Shown here piece after piece: positions 17,762-26,065 of a stretch of 64,000 nt of DNA. The DNA is taken from contig CAWBGJ010000014.1 of the NCBI GenBank assembly GCA_963788325.1, positions 248,001 to 312,000 of the forward strand, in the 5' to 3' direction. This DNA is from Prado023 sp963788325 (GTDB lineage Bacteria; Actinomycetota; Actinomycetes; S36-B12; CAIYMF01). The translations under genes were made by a program, and so were the position numbers. Each line of letters opens with the position of its first letter. Position 1 is the stretch's first letter. The notes beneath the pieces were generated by a model that did not search any database, had not been told where the DNA came from, and was given only the letters and a program-made list of their open reading frames with translations.

Positions 17762-18544
17762 ATGCAGCACGCAACGTCGGGCGACGGCACCCTGATCGCA
17801 TTCCAGCAGGTGGGCAGCGGGGTCCCGGTGGTCATCGTCGGGGGGGCCTTCTCGACCGCGCAGGCGGGTGCGCCGCTCGCTGGTGCGCTGGCGGCAGCGG
17901 GCCTGTGCGGCGTGACGATGGATCGCCGCGCCCGCGGGGACAGCGGCGACACCTCGCCCTACCAGCCGGTTCGCGAAGCCGAGGACCTCGCGGCGGTCAT
18001 CGACGCGATCGGCGGCGAGGCTGCGGTGATGGGCCACTCCTCTGGCGCGGTCCTCGCGCTGTTCGCGGCCGCGCAGGGCGTGCCCATGACGCACCTGTTC
18101 CTCTCGGAGCCGCCGTTCCGCTTCGGCGAGGACGAGCCGTCTGCGGACCTGCCCGAGCGCCTCCAGACGCTCATCGACCAAGGACACGCCGACGAGGCCG
18201 TGGTCCTGTTCCAGCGCGAGGCCGTCGGCCTGCCGGAACCGGTGATCGCGCAGATCCGGTCCAGCCCCATGTTCTCCTCGCTCCTCCCGCTGGCCCAGTC
18301 AACCGTGTACGACGCACTGCTCACGGGTGCCGTCTCGACTCCGACGGCCGCGATGATCGGCGTGGACGCCCCCGTGACCATCCTGCGTGGCGAGCCGACG
18401 ATGCCCCTGCTGGTCGTGGCAACCGACCGGCTGGCCGACCTGATGCCACACGCGGACCTTGTGGTGGTCCCGGAATCACATGATCACGGGGTCGATCCAG
18501 ACGGCACCGCCCGTGAGATCCGCGCCCGGCTCCCGCGCCTCTGA
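17762..18544 (+). CDS. Alpha/beta hydrolase fold protein
   Basis: A 260-residue hydrolase. The nucleophile elbow GHSSG (Ser about residue 94), the oxyanion segment VGGAFS near residue 28 and the C-terminal histidine in PESHDHG are visible; the acid is probably the Asp in VVATDRLAD. The cap region is short. Substrate unknown. A TGGGAT hexamer (17750-17755) precedes the ATG by six bases. Convergent with the VanZ gene across a 160-base interval in which I see nothing else. Confidence 0.85.
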   Translation: MQHATSGDGTLIAFQQVGSGVPVVIVGGAFSTAQAGAPLAGALAAAGLCGVTMDRRARGDSGDTSPYQPVREAEDLAAVIDAIGGEAAVMGHSSGAVLALFAAAQGVPMTHLFLSEPPFRFGEDEPSADLPERLQTLIDQGHADEAVVLFQREAVGLPEPVIAQIRSSPMFSSLLPLAQSTVYDALLTGAVSTPTAAMIGVDAPVTILRGEPTMPLLVVATDRLADLMPHADLVVVPESHDHGVDPDGTAREIRARLPRL

Positions 18545-18705
18545 CCTCGTCACAGGCGTGTGCGGGCCGGCCTTGGTCGTCACCAGCCCCGGCACGTCCT
18601 GGTGGAGGCAGCGCGGCGACGTCCTGCACCGCACCTGCCTGCCGCGCCCCTGTGTGGTCGACTTGGACGTCAACGAGATGCTGTCGGTTGTGGCGCGATG
18701 GCAGC

Positions 18706-19197
18706 TCAACTCCCGGACTGTGACCAGTACGGCGTGGAGGGACCCGTGGCGTTGCGCACCTGCGCCTGCCGCTGCCGGCGCCGGCGCAGCGCGGCGGGCA
18801 GCGTGAGCACCACTGCGATGAGGACACCGAGGACAGCCCCCAGCCCGTTGGCCACGAGGTCGCGCTCGTCGGGCACCCGACCGGGGATGCTGCGCTGCGC
18901 CGCCTCGATGAAGGCGGTCATCGCGAACGACGCCGCCAGCGCCACCCACCACAGTCTCGTGCCGAACAGCAGCAGCAGGAACATCCCGACGGGAACGAAC
19001 AGCGCGATGTTGGCCAGGAACTCGAGCTCGTTGTCGTCGATGCTCAGCAGGTAGCCCCGCCGATGCAGGGCGTCGAGGACCCGGTAGATGATCGCGATCC
19101 GTCCCGCGGCCTCCACCTGGGGGGTAAGAGTCAGCCAGGCGACGAACGCGAGATAGCCGCCTGTGAGCAGGCTCAGCACGGGGTGACGATGCAGCAC
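18706..19197 (-). CDS. VanZ family protein
   Basis: A 163-residue membrane protein with four transmembrane helices. VanZ landmarks are visible: WLTLTPQ in the first helix, DNELEFLANIALFVPVGMFL in the second, AFIEAAQRSIPGRVPDERDLV and NGLGAVLG toward the end. VanZ gives low-level teicoplanin resistance in enterococci, but most homologues have unknown roles. GTG 19197 is chosen because CACACT lies six bases upstream (leaderless pattern); the upstream in-frame extension has no good start. Basic C-terminal tail RRRRQRQAQVR. Confidence 0.85.
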   Translation of the reverse strand: MLHRHPVLSLLTGGYLAFVAWLTLTPQVEAAGRIAIIYRVLDALHRRGYLLSIDDNELEFLANIALFVPVGMFLLLLFGTRLWWVALAASFAMTAFIEAAQRSIPGRVPDERDLVANGLGAVLGVLIAVVLTLPAALRRRRQRQAQVRNATGPSTPYWSQSGS

Positions 19198-19279
19198 GTG
19201 TCCAGTGTGCCCACCTTGGGCTGTCCTGAACCTGGCAACGGCCTGTGAGTCCACCCGACCGCGGCTGAGTCGTGCGCGT

Positions 19280-19873
19280 CTACTCCAGGTCTGCGCCGGT
19301 TGCCAGCTTCTGCGCCATCAACGCCAGCCCCTCATTCGCCCACCGCTGCGCGTCGTGCACCCGGCCCTGCATCTCCACAGCTGCGTCAAGCTTCGCGCGC
19401 GCGTCCCGCTCCGCCTGCTCACGCGCCTCGACGCCGTGGTGGCGCTCTCGTTGCACCGTGGCCTGATCTGATGCGAAACCCCGCACCTCGCCCTCTGCGA
19501 GCTCGACCGCGCGGTCCACGAGGTACCGGTAGGCCGCCCGGGCCTTCTTCTCGGTCGTCTTGCGACCCAGCGCCTCCACCTCGTCCTTGACCGATGCCCG
19601 CATGAACACCAGCGGGTCAGACCGGTACCTCGCGTCCGCTGCCTCCTGGCGCGCCCGCTCCAGCTGCTCGCTGGCCTGGGCGAGGTCCACCTCGGCTGCC
19701 CGGACGGCCGCAGCCGCCGCGTGGAGGTGCGGGTCGAACCGAAGGCTCAGTGCGTGGGCCAACCGGTCGGGCTCGCCAGACTCGCCGGGGCCGGGGTTCT
19801 GGCTCGGTCCGGGGTTCTGGCTGGGGCCGGAGTCGGCCGGGGAGGAGGGAGTCAGGGGATCGCCGTTCGTCAT
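19280..19873 (-). CDS. Hypothetical coiled-coil protein (197 aa)
   Basis: Not recognised. The first 35 residues are Pro/Ser/Gly-rich with a short internal repeat (GPSQNP twice), followed by a long, charged, alanine-rich helical region (about 50-190) with heptad character, for example VDLAQASEQLERARQEAADA and HGVEAREQAERDARAKLDAA. No membrane segment or signal peptide. ATG 19873 has AAGGGC at a suitable distance. The helical part resembles cytoplasmic structural or DNA-associated proteins, but this is only composition. Lies between vanZ (same strand) and the divergent DNA glycosylase gene. Confidence 0.65.
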   Translation of the reverse strand: MTNGDPLTPSSPADSGPSQNPGPSQNPGPGESGEPDRLAHALSLRFDPHLHAAAAAVRAAEVDLAQASEQLERARQEAADARYRSDPLVFMRASVKDEVEALGRKTTEKKARAAYRYLVDRAVELAEGEVRGFASDQATVQRERHHGVEAREQAERDARAKLDAAVEMQGRVHDAQRWANEGLALMAQKLATGADLE

Positions 19874-19998
19874 GCATGCCCTTGAGATCGAGGAAGTGGC
19901 GGGTACCCATGATCTCACCCGGCTCGCGCTCGTGGGGATCCCGTGACTCTACCCGCGACCGGAGGCGCGTCCCGGGGACACCATGAGAACATCCGTGG

Positions 19999-20571
19999 AT
20001 GGGTTTCCAGATTGCAGGCGAGCCCCCCGCCGACGAGGTCCTCGACGAGTACCCGTTCGCCGTGCTCATGGGGATGATGCTCGATCAGCAGTACGGGATG
20101 GAGCATGCCTTCCGGGGCGGCTGGAAGGTCTTGGACCGGTTTGGCACGCTGGACCCAGCGGCGATCGCGGCCGCAGAACCTGAGGCGTTCGCCACCCTCT
20201 GCAGCCAGCCTCCAGCTATTCACCGGTACCCGAAGTCGATGGCGGCCCGGCTGCAAGAGCTCGCCACACTGGTCCAGTCCGAGTACGACGGTGACGCCGC
20301 ACGGCTGTGGACCGAGGCGACCACCGGCAAGGAGCTGCTCAAGCGGATCCAGGCTCTGCCGGGCTTCGGCAGGCAGAAGGCCCAGATCTTCGTGGCCCTG
20401 CTGGCCAAGCAGCTCGGCGTCCGGCCCTCTGGCTGGGAGATGGCCGCGGGTGACTACGCGCTGGACGGGTACCGGTCCGTGGCTGACGTCCTCGACGCGG
20501 ACTCGCTGCAGAAGGTTCGTGCCTTCAAAGCGGAGAAGAAGGCCGCGGCGAAGGCCACGGATTCCGGCTGA
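19999..20571 (+). CDS. HhH-GPD base excision DNA repair protein
   Basis: A 190-residue DNA glycosylase-like protein, a compact actinobacterial HhH-GPD group. The helix-hairpin-helix is LPGFGRQKAQIFVALLAK, followed by the GPD loop (PSGWEMAAGDYALDGYRSVA), in which Asp is the catalytic candidate; N-terminal helices contain MGMMLDQQYGMEHAFRG. No Fe-S cysteines follow, unlike EndoIII and MutY. The lysine-rich tail EKKAAAKAT may contact DNA. Lesion specificity unknown. GAACAT lies six bases before the ATG. An 18-bp palindrome follows the stop. Confidence 0.87.
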   Translation: MGFQIAGEPPADEVLDEYPFAVLMGMMLDQQYGMEHAFRGGWKVLDRFGTLDPAAIAAAEPEAFATLCSQPPAIHRYPKSMAARLQELATLVQSEYDGDAARLWTEATTGKELLKRIQALPGFGRQKAQIFVALLAKQLGVRPSGWEMAAGDYALDGYRSVADVLDADSLQKVRAFKAEKKAAAKATDSG

Positions 20572-20575
20572 CGAG

Positions 20576-20593
20576 GTCCCTCGATCGAGGGAC
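20576..20593. terminator. Perfect 18-bp palindrome after the glycosylase gene
   Basis: GTCCCTCGATCGAGGGAC begins five bases after the TGA. As RNA it folds to a 7-bp stem with a GAUC loop, so it is most simply a terminator; as DNA it could be a protein or recombination site. Confidence 0.5.
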
Positions 20594-20772
20594 AACGCCT
20601 GGAAACCTGCGTCCACAGATCCCCGGCGTTGACGTACCGATGCTTGCCGCCGACGCGTGCCCCGGTGGTAGCTCTATCGCCTGCTGCGGTCCTGGTGGCT
20701 CGACGAGCGGCCGGCGTGGACCGAGCGCGGCGGTGGGACGCACCGTCGCGAGAGGCGCTGGCGCAAGCCGGG

Positions 20773-20836
20773 CGGGTGCGGGTGCGGGTGCGGGTGCGGG
20801 TGCGGGTGCGGGTGCGGGTGCGGGTGCGGGTGCGGG
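20773..20836. repeat. GCGGGT hexamer microsatellite (about 10.5 copies)
   Basis: Uninterrupted head-to-tail repeats of GCGGGT. The period is a multiple of three, so it stays open in several frames, but neither flank shows coding character. Such tracts change length by slippage and would also stall polymerase through G-rich structure. Confidence 0.9.
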
Positions 20837-21022
20837 AGGTCCCCTGCCGGCTCCGTTCGCCCACGACTTTGTCGTGCTCTCTGTCCCGGACCCGGCCCTG
20901 GTGGTCGCGACAGCCCTGGCTGGCATCGCCCACGCCACAGTCGCCGCTGCCCCAGGGCATCCCGCAGCCCTTGCCGGCCGGGCCCACGCCCAGGCACCGT
21001 GATGATCGGTGTGTGGGACATC

Positions 21023-21052
21023 TTGACGACACGACTGCGCGTCGGGCACTAT
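21023..21052 (+). promoter_or_regulatory. Candidate promoter for fccAB
   Basis: TTGACG (21023-21028) and CACTAT (21047-21052) are 18 bases apart, 200 bases before the fccA start. The spacing and the -35 are good, but the long leader makes it only a candidate. Confidence 0.35.
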
Positions 21053-21252
21053 GTGCGACGAAGCGACTACACTGCGTATCCGTCCCGAGGTTTCGTGGCG
21101 GGTGAGTGGGTGGGTGGTCGGCCGTCGGTTGTGTGAGGAGGCGCGCGGATGCTCCAGCTCAGCTTGGCTACTTCCGAGTGGTGTCCGCGGCCTAGCTCTT
21201 GTCCAGTCGGTGTCGGTGTAGCGGCATGCCGGGTACGAGGCGAGGAGTGGTC

Positions 21253-21612
21253 ATGAGTGGCACACGGGTTTCATCGTTCGTGCATCGGCACCGGTCAGGG
21301 TTGACGATCGGGGTGGGCCTGGCGGTCATGATGACCGTGCACGGGTCCGTCAGCAGCGCGATGCGGGTCGACGCTGCAGGGGTGGTGGTCCCGGCCGGGC
21401 GGCTCCTGGCGTCGAACTGCATGCAGTGCCACGGCACGAACGGCATGAACGGGTCGTTCAACCAGCTCGCTGGCATTCCGGTCAAGTCGATGATGGAGAA
21501 GATGCGCGACCAGCAGACCCACTCGTCGATCATGGGCGCGCAGGCCCGCGGGTACACCGATGACGAGCTGCTGACGATCGCTACCTATTTCGCGTCCCTG
21601 CCGAAGCCGTGA
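21253..21612 (+). CDS. fccA: Monohaem c-type cytochrome, sulfide dehydrogenase small subunit
   Basis: A 119-residue exported cytochrome c. Signal/anchor helix SGLTIGVGLAVMMTVHGSV at about 15-34, then a single haem site CMQCH (about residue 57) and, downstream, HSSIMGAQARGYTDDELLTIATYFASL, where the Met is the usual sixth ligand. The order LLASNCMQCHGTNG to SIMGxxARGYTDDE is that of the cytochrome subunit of flavocytochrome c. ATG 21253 is preceded by GAGGAG. Ten bases before fccB. It should accept electrons from the FccB flavin and pass them to a periplasmic-side carrier. GC is clearly lower than in neighbouring genes. Confidence 0.87.
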   Translation: MSGTRVSSFVHRHRSGLTIGVGLAVMMTVHGSVSSAMRVDAAGVVVPAGRLLASNCMQCHGTNGMNGSFNQLAGIPVKSMMEKMRDQQTHSSIMGAQARGYTDDELLTIATYFASLPKP

Positions 21613-21622
21613 GGAGCTGCTC

Positions 21623-22954
21623 ATGACCGAGTTGAGCCGTCGTCGTTTCCTCGGCCTGGCCGGCGCCGCTGCGGCTGTCGGTGTGGCCGGCCCCATCGCG
21701 GCTCGCGAGGTGACCTCGGCTGACGCCGCGGTCGCTCCCGTCGTCGTGGTCGGCGGCGGCATGGCCGGAGCGAGCGTCGCGAAGTACGTGCGCCTGTGGA
21801 GCGCCAGGACGATCCCGGTCACGCTCATCGACGCGAACCCCGACTACACGTCCAGCATCATGAGCAATCTCGTCCTGAACGGGCAGCGGACGCTGTCCAG
21901 CCTGAAGTTCGGCTGGTCGACGCTGAAGTCCACCTACGGCGTGAACACCCTCCGGGGGCGGGTCACGGCCGTGAACCCGGCCAAGCGGACGGTCACGTAC
22001 ACGAACACGTCCGGACTGCCGATCACTATCGGGTACTCGCGGCTGGTGCTGGCGCCCGGCGTCGACTTCCTCCCGATCCCCGGGCTGACCGGGACCGCCG
22101 CCAACCAGGCGAAGGTCGTGCACGCGTGGCAGGCCGGGCCGCAGACCCAGTCGCTGCGGGACCAGCTCGTCGCGATGCCGGTCGACGGGACGTTCCTCCT
22201 CACGATCCCCAAGGCGCCCTACCGTTGCCCGCCCGGGCCGTACGAGCGGGCCTGCGTCGTGGCCGACTGGATCAAGAAGAACCGTCGGTCGACCGGGTAC
22301 AGCAAGCCGCAGGTGTACGTCCTGGACGCCAACGCAGGCATCCTGGCGGAGCCGCACAACTTCTCGACCGCGTTCAACAACATCCACGCTGGCGTCGTCT
22401 CGTATGTGCCGAACGCGACCGTGGTATCGGTGGACGCAAATGCGGGGAAGATCATGACGACCGCCGGCACTTTCACTGGGAACGTCCTGAACGTGATCCC
22501 CGACCACACCGCCGGCAAGATCGCCCGGGACGCTGGCCTGGCGACGGCGCCCGCAGCCGGCGGCGGCGTGTTCTGCCCGGTGAATGTGCTCACGTATGAG
22601 TCGACGGTGGCGCCGGGGGTGCACGTGCTCGGGGATGCGTCCGCGACCACGCAGCCCAAGGCCGGGCACGTGGCGAACGCCGAGGCCAAGGTGTGCGCGG
22701 ACGCGCTGGTGCGGCTGCTGTCGTCACCGGCGCTCCCTGTGCACCCCGCGCCAGTGACGAACTCGGCCTGTTACTCACCGATCACCGCCACCACCGCGTC
22801 GTGGCTATCGGTCGTCTACCACTACGACCCGGTGTCGCAGACGATGAAGGCGGCCCCGGGGCAACCGGTCGAGGCTCCCTCGATCACCACCGGCAACTAC
22901 AAGCAGATGAACACGTGGTTCAAGGTGCTGATGTCCGACACGTTCGGCACCTGA
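21623..22954 (+). CDS. fccB: Flavocytochrome c sulfide dehydrogenase flavoprotein subunit (FAD)
   Basis: A 443-residue FAD protein that oxidises sulfide to sulfur with cytochrome c as acceptor. A Tat signal (SRRRFLG at residues 5-11) is followed by the dinucleotide motif VVVVGGGMAGASVA. Diagnostic FccB features are DYTSSIMSNLVLNG, APYRCPPGPYERAC (Cys about 201) and GGVFCPVNVLTYES (Cys about 317); the two redox-active cysteines are thus both present. The second FAD motif is GVHVLGDAS. A C-terminal FCSD-type domain follows. Directly after fccA, with its own ribosome site (GAGGAG). GC about 62% in sampled lines against roughly 70% around it, which suggests transfer. Confidence 0.9.
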   Translation: MTELSRRRFLGLAGAAAAVGVAGPIAAREVTSADAAVAPVVVVGGGMAGASVAKYVRLWSARTIPVTLIDANPDYTSSIMSNLVLNGQRTLSSLKFGWSTLKSTYGVNTLRGRVTAVNPAKRTVTYTNTSGLPITIGYSRLVLAPGVDFLPIPGLTGTAANQAKVVHAWQAGPQTQSLRDQLVAMPVDGTFLLTIPKAPYRCPPGPYERACVVADWIKKNRRSTGYSKPQVYVLDANAGILAEPHNFSTAFNNIHAGVVSYVPNATVVSVDANAGKIMTTAGTFTGNVLNVIPDHTAGKIARDAGLATAPAAGGGVFCPVNVLTYESTVAPGVHVLGDASATTQPKAGHVANAEAKVCADALVRLLSSPALPVHPAPVTNSACYSPITATTASWLSVVYHYDPVSQTMKAAPGQPVEAPSITTGNYKQMNTWFKVLMSDTFGT

Positions 22955-23477
22955 CCCGTTCGTCGACCGGTCCCCTCGACAGCGCTTCGAGGACATCTCC
23001 CGGATTCCGCTCGGCGCGCCCGGGCCAGCCTCCGCAGATACTTCGCCGGCGCCGGCGAGGAGTCCACCGAGATCGATCAGGAAGAGACACCGATCCTCAG
23101 GACCTGACCCCGCGGCCTCGACCCTCGGCGAGCACGAAATCGATGAAGGCCTCGTCGTGGCTGAACCAGTAGGGCAGCGGTTCCCACAATCCGTGCCGGA
23201 TGGGCAGCGCGTCGGGCAGGAATCGACGGTCTCCTACCCCGCAGGGGCCACCGGCACAGCGAACCTCGGTCCGCTGTGCCGGCGCCATCACGTCCTCAAG
23301 ACCCACGCAGGGTGGGACCTGGCGCCGGTGCCGCATCCTGATGCCCCAGCCCGCAACCCACTGACGGCGCCCGCATGGCGATGGCGAACTCCGGCTGGCT
23401 TCAGGGTTCCGGATCATCCGCCCCACCCGTTGCAGGTTGCAGTAGCGCCAGGCCCCGACGCGTCGGCTCGAGCGGGC
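22955..23477. other. Gene-poor stretch after fccB with hairpin and gene debris
   Basis: Holds a 6-bp hairpin CCTCGA/TCGAGG (22974-22992) that may end fccAB, the HNH remnant listed separately, and on the minus strand an open stretch (23231 to 23097) reading RFLPDALPIRHGLWEPLPYW, which looks protein-like but which I cannot place. No intact gene. Confidence 0.55.
23226..23424 (+). pseudogene. Remnant of an HNH endonuclease (DUF222/13E12 type) C-terminus
   Basis: The frame reads TVSYPAGATGTANLGPLCRR, then HHVLKTHAGWDLAP and, further on, WRWRTPAGFRVPDHPP. This matches the end of actinobacterial HNH nucleases: YPxGxT..NL..LCRRHH..KT..GW and the closing W.TP.G. The DH pair that should precede it is missing and there is no N-terminal DUF222 domain, so only about 65 codons remain. 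These genes are abundant and mobile in actinobacteria; the scrap marks a past insertion beside fccAB. Confidence 0.65.
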
Positions 23478-25274
23478 CTATGCAGCGGTGATGGTGCCGA
23501 CCGCTTCGCCACCTGTGGCTGCGCTGTCGAGGGCCAGTGGGCTGGTGCTCGTCGTTGCCACGTCAGCCCCCAGCGAGATCGTGTAGTCCGTCCCCTCGAC
23601 GAGGTCGTCGGACGAGTACACCAGCGATTGCGAGTCCCGCAAGGTGGTGAAGGACGCCACCTGCTCCCCTTGGGCATCGGACACCGTGATGACCGTGTCG
23701 GCCGGAACCGTGCTGCTGAAGGTCATCGCAAGGATCGCCTGCGTAGAGCCCTCACCTGGGGCGACCGCCATCGCGGACGTGCCGTTCGCGGCCAGCGTCC
23801 CGCCAGAGATGGTGAATGCATCGTCCACGTCGAGTGCGCCATTGCGCACGTCGTCCGTGCCGGAGACCACCAACGTGCCGCCGGTCATCGCCATGGCGCC
23901 ATTGACGTCGACTCCGTCACTCGAGGCGTCGATCACGTACGTCCCGCCGCTGAACTCCAGGAACCTGCTGCCGTTGTCGGCCTCGGCCGGGCCACCGAAA
24001 CCGCTGCCCTGCATCGCAGAGACCGTCAGCGCGCTGAGGTCGCCGGAGGTCTCGCTGGTGGGAAGTTGGCCGTCGACGGCCTCCGGCATCGGGCCACCGG
24101 CCGCCTCGCCGCCGGGCGGACCTCCGGCCCCGGGCTCCCCGCCGGCCATGCCCTGGTCGACGCCAGCGTCCGGTTCGGTTCCGGTGACCCCCTCGTCGGC
24201 GGTGGTCGCCAGCTCCTCGACCCCGCCGGAGACGTTGATCCCGTCATCGGCGGCGACCACATGGACGTCTCCGCCAGAGAGGAACATGTACGCGGCTTCG
24301 ATGCCCTCGAAGCTCTCGGTGATGTCCACGGTTCCACCGTCGATGCGCAGGACGTTGTCCGAGTGCAGTGCGTCGTCTCCCGCGGCGATCACCAGGTCCC
24401 CGCCGAGCACCGTCACCTGTCGGGCGGCGTCCACCGCGTCCGAGCCGGCGGTCAGGTCGAGACTCCCGCCAGAGATCCAGATCACGCCCACGGCAGCGTC
24501 CGGCTCCTCGGTGACCGTCTCGTTGTCGGACCGCAGGGCATCGCCCTGGGTATCCGCGGTGAGCGTGCCCCCGGTGATGACGAGGTGGTCCTTGCCGCGC
24601 ACGCCATCGTCGGCGGCTACGACGGTGACGTCTCCACCAGCCATCACGAGGGTGTCCTTGGACGTGATCGCATCGGCTGCATGCGCTGTGACGGCCAGGC
24701 TGCCGTCGCCGGCGATCCAGAGGTCGGAGGTGGAGAACAGGGTCGCGTTCGGCGAGTCCTGCACCGTCTCGTCCACAACGGCACCAGGAGCGTCGGACAG
24801 CACGTTCTCCGAGCCATCCGCGAGCCAGACCACCACCTGCTGGGCATCCACGACACTGATCGCGGCGACGCTCGCCGCAGTGATGCTCACACCGTCAAGG
24901 ACGAGGTTGACCACCCCGTCAGGAGCGTCGACGACGACGGAGCCGGCGGAGAGCGTGCCGGTCACGCGATAGGTGCCGGCCTCGGTGATCGTGACGATGT
25001 CATCATCGACGCTCACGCCGCTCGGGCCCTCTGAGGCACCGTCGGCCAGGACCACCTCCACGGCATCGGCGGCGTCGAAGGAGAGGTCGGCCTCGTCGAC
25101 TTCGAGGTCGGCATAACTCAGTTCGGCGACGGGTGCCGAGTCCAGGGAGGTCGTCGCCGTGGAGGCGCTAGCACTGGTGCCGACCGTGGCAGTGCCACTG
25201 CTCGTGCTGCACCCGCTGACGAGTAGCGCCGCGGCCAGCGCGAGACCGGCAAGGGAGGTGGAGGTCGTGTTCAT
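23478..25274 (-). CDS. Cthe_2159-type carbohydrate-binding lipoprotein
   Basis: A 598-residue secreted lipoprotein. Signal helix LAGLALAAALLVSGCS with lipobox, a Ser/Thr linker, then a right-handed parallel beta-helix built of short strands (GGDVTVVAADDGVRGKDHL, GGTLTADTQGDALRSDN, GGDLVIAAGDDALHSDN, GGDVHVVAADDGINVSGG). These GD/DDG turns are characteristic of the Cthe_2159 domain, which binds calcium and acidic polysaccharide. A Gly/Pro-rich low-complexity insert sits at about 355-400. ATG 25274 overlaps the upstream VTC gene stop by four bases. Third gene of an operon with the polyphosphate polymerase and DUF4956 genes, so it may bind a product made or anchored by them. Confidence 0.88.
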   Translation of the reverse strand: MNTTSTSLAGLALAAALLVSGCSTSSGTATVGTSASASTATTSLDSAPVAELSYADLEVDEADLSFDAADAVEVVLADGASEGPSGVSVDDDIVTITEAGTYRVTGTLSAGSVVVDAPDGVVNLVLDGVSITAASVAAISVVDAQQVVVWLADGSENVLSDAPGAVVDETVQDSPNATLFSTSDLWIAGDGSLAVTAHAADAITSKDTLVMAGGDVTVVAADDGVRGKDHLVITGGTLTADTQGDALRSDNETVTEEPDAAVGVIWISGGSLDLTAGSDAVDAARQVTVLGGDLVIAAGDDALHSDNVLRIDGGTVDITESFEGIEAAYMFLSGGDVHVVAADDGINVSGGVEELATTADEGVTGTEPDAGVDQGMAGGEPGAGGPPGGEAAGGPMPEAVDGQLPTSETSGDLSALTVSAMQGSGFGGPAEADNGSRFLEFSGGTYVIDASSDGVDVNGAMAMTGGTLVVSGTDDVRNGALDVDDAFTISGGTLAANGTSAMAVAPGEGSTQAILAMTFSSTVPADTVITVSDAQGEQVASFTTLRDSQSLVYSSDDLVEGTDYTISLGADVATTSTSPLALDSAATGGEAVGTITAA

Positions 25275-26065
25275 GTCAAGCCCTTCTGAGTTGCGGTGCC
25301 GAGCGCGGCCGGCGGGTGGACGTGGCGGCGCAGTGTGCGCGACCACCGGTTCGAGGGAAGGTCCTGGCGCAGGGCGGCCAGTGATGTGCAGTACTTGCTG
25401 ATGCGGGCGGGGCGGGAGCCGCCGGCCCACAGGGCTCGGTCGACCGCCCCGGCTCCGCCTGAGGACTTCGTCTCGACGATCAGCAGGTCGCCGTAGTCCA
25501 TGCGGGGGCCCAGCGCGTCAGCGGCCTTGACGTGCTGGTCCACGGTGACCCGGGCGTCGGTCGTGACGAGAGTCACGCGTTCGTAGGAGGTGGTCAGGAC
25601 ACTGGAGAGATCCTGAGCCGCCCCACCCACCAGATCGAACGTCGCGACAAAGGCTGCCGCGGCGACGGGCAGCGAGGCCGCCCCGGCCGGGGTGCCCGGC
25701 TCGAGCCACTGGCGGCTCTTCGCCGTGGTCCCGGTGCGGGACCGAACCTTGACCTCGACGGCGGCGGTGCCGGTGTCCAGGTAGTGCCGGGTCCGCACCT
25801 TGTAGCGCTGGGGCCGACCGCGGGCCGCGTCCCGGTAGCTGTCCAGCCCGGGGGTGTCGTAGTAGGTGGACTCGTAGCGGAAGCAGCGCCGACCCTCGAT
25901 CTCAAGGACGCTGGGAGTCATCTCCAGCGAGCCCAGCAGGGCCTGCCAGGTGTGCGGGCGGAGGATGTACTTGCGGTCGACCCTGGTCTGGAGGGCCACC
26001 GTCTCAGTGACCTCGTCCAGCGTGCGCGTGGGCATCGTGTGCACGCTGTCCAGCCAGGCAGTCAT
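25271..26065 (-). CDS. VTC-domain polyphosphate polymerase-like protein
   Basis: A 264-residue protein of the VTC (vacuolar transporter chaperone) family, whose eukaryotic VTC4 domain makes polyphosphate from ATP inside a beta-tunnel. Visible: DRKYILRPHTWQALL, YESTYYDTPGLDSYRDAARG, RPQRYKVRTRHYL and AVEVKVRSRTG, with basic residues facing the tunnel and Glu in EVKV, then DYGDLLIVETKSSGG and a C-terminal ISKYC segment. No SPX domain and no membrane helix. It overlaps the DUF4956 gene (ATGA) and the lipoprotein gene, so all three are coupled. Role in polyphosphate synthesis here is inferred from family. Confidence 0.9.
   Translation of the reverse strand: MTAWLDSVHTMPTRTLDEVTETVALQTRVDRKYILRPHTWQALLGSLEMTPSVLEIEGRRCFRYESTYYDTPGLDSYRDAARGRPQRYKVRTRHYLDTGTAAVEVKVRSRTGTTAKSRQWLEPGTPAGAASLPVAAAAFVATFDLVGGAAQDLSSVLTTSYERVTLVTTDARVTVDQHVKAADALGPRMDYGDLLIVETKSSGGAGAVDRALWAGGSRPARISKYCTSLAALRQDLPSNRWSRTLRRHVHPPAALGTATQKGLT

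Larger units (their letters stand above)
20594..21252. other. Gene-free stretch upstream of fccA, with repeat and candidate promoter
   Basis: I find no convincing gene here. Reading frames across it are carried by the GCGGGT hexamer tract (they translate to GA or AP dipeptide runs) and change character on either side. The right part (from about 21000) drops in GC and holds a TTGACG/CACTAT promoter candidate for fccA. Confidence 0.6.

Noticed and set aside
20640..21002. Protein-coding gene through the hexamer tract
   Set aside because: The frame is held open by the GA-dipeptide repeat; no ribosome site and no coherent sequence on either side.
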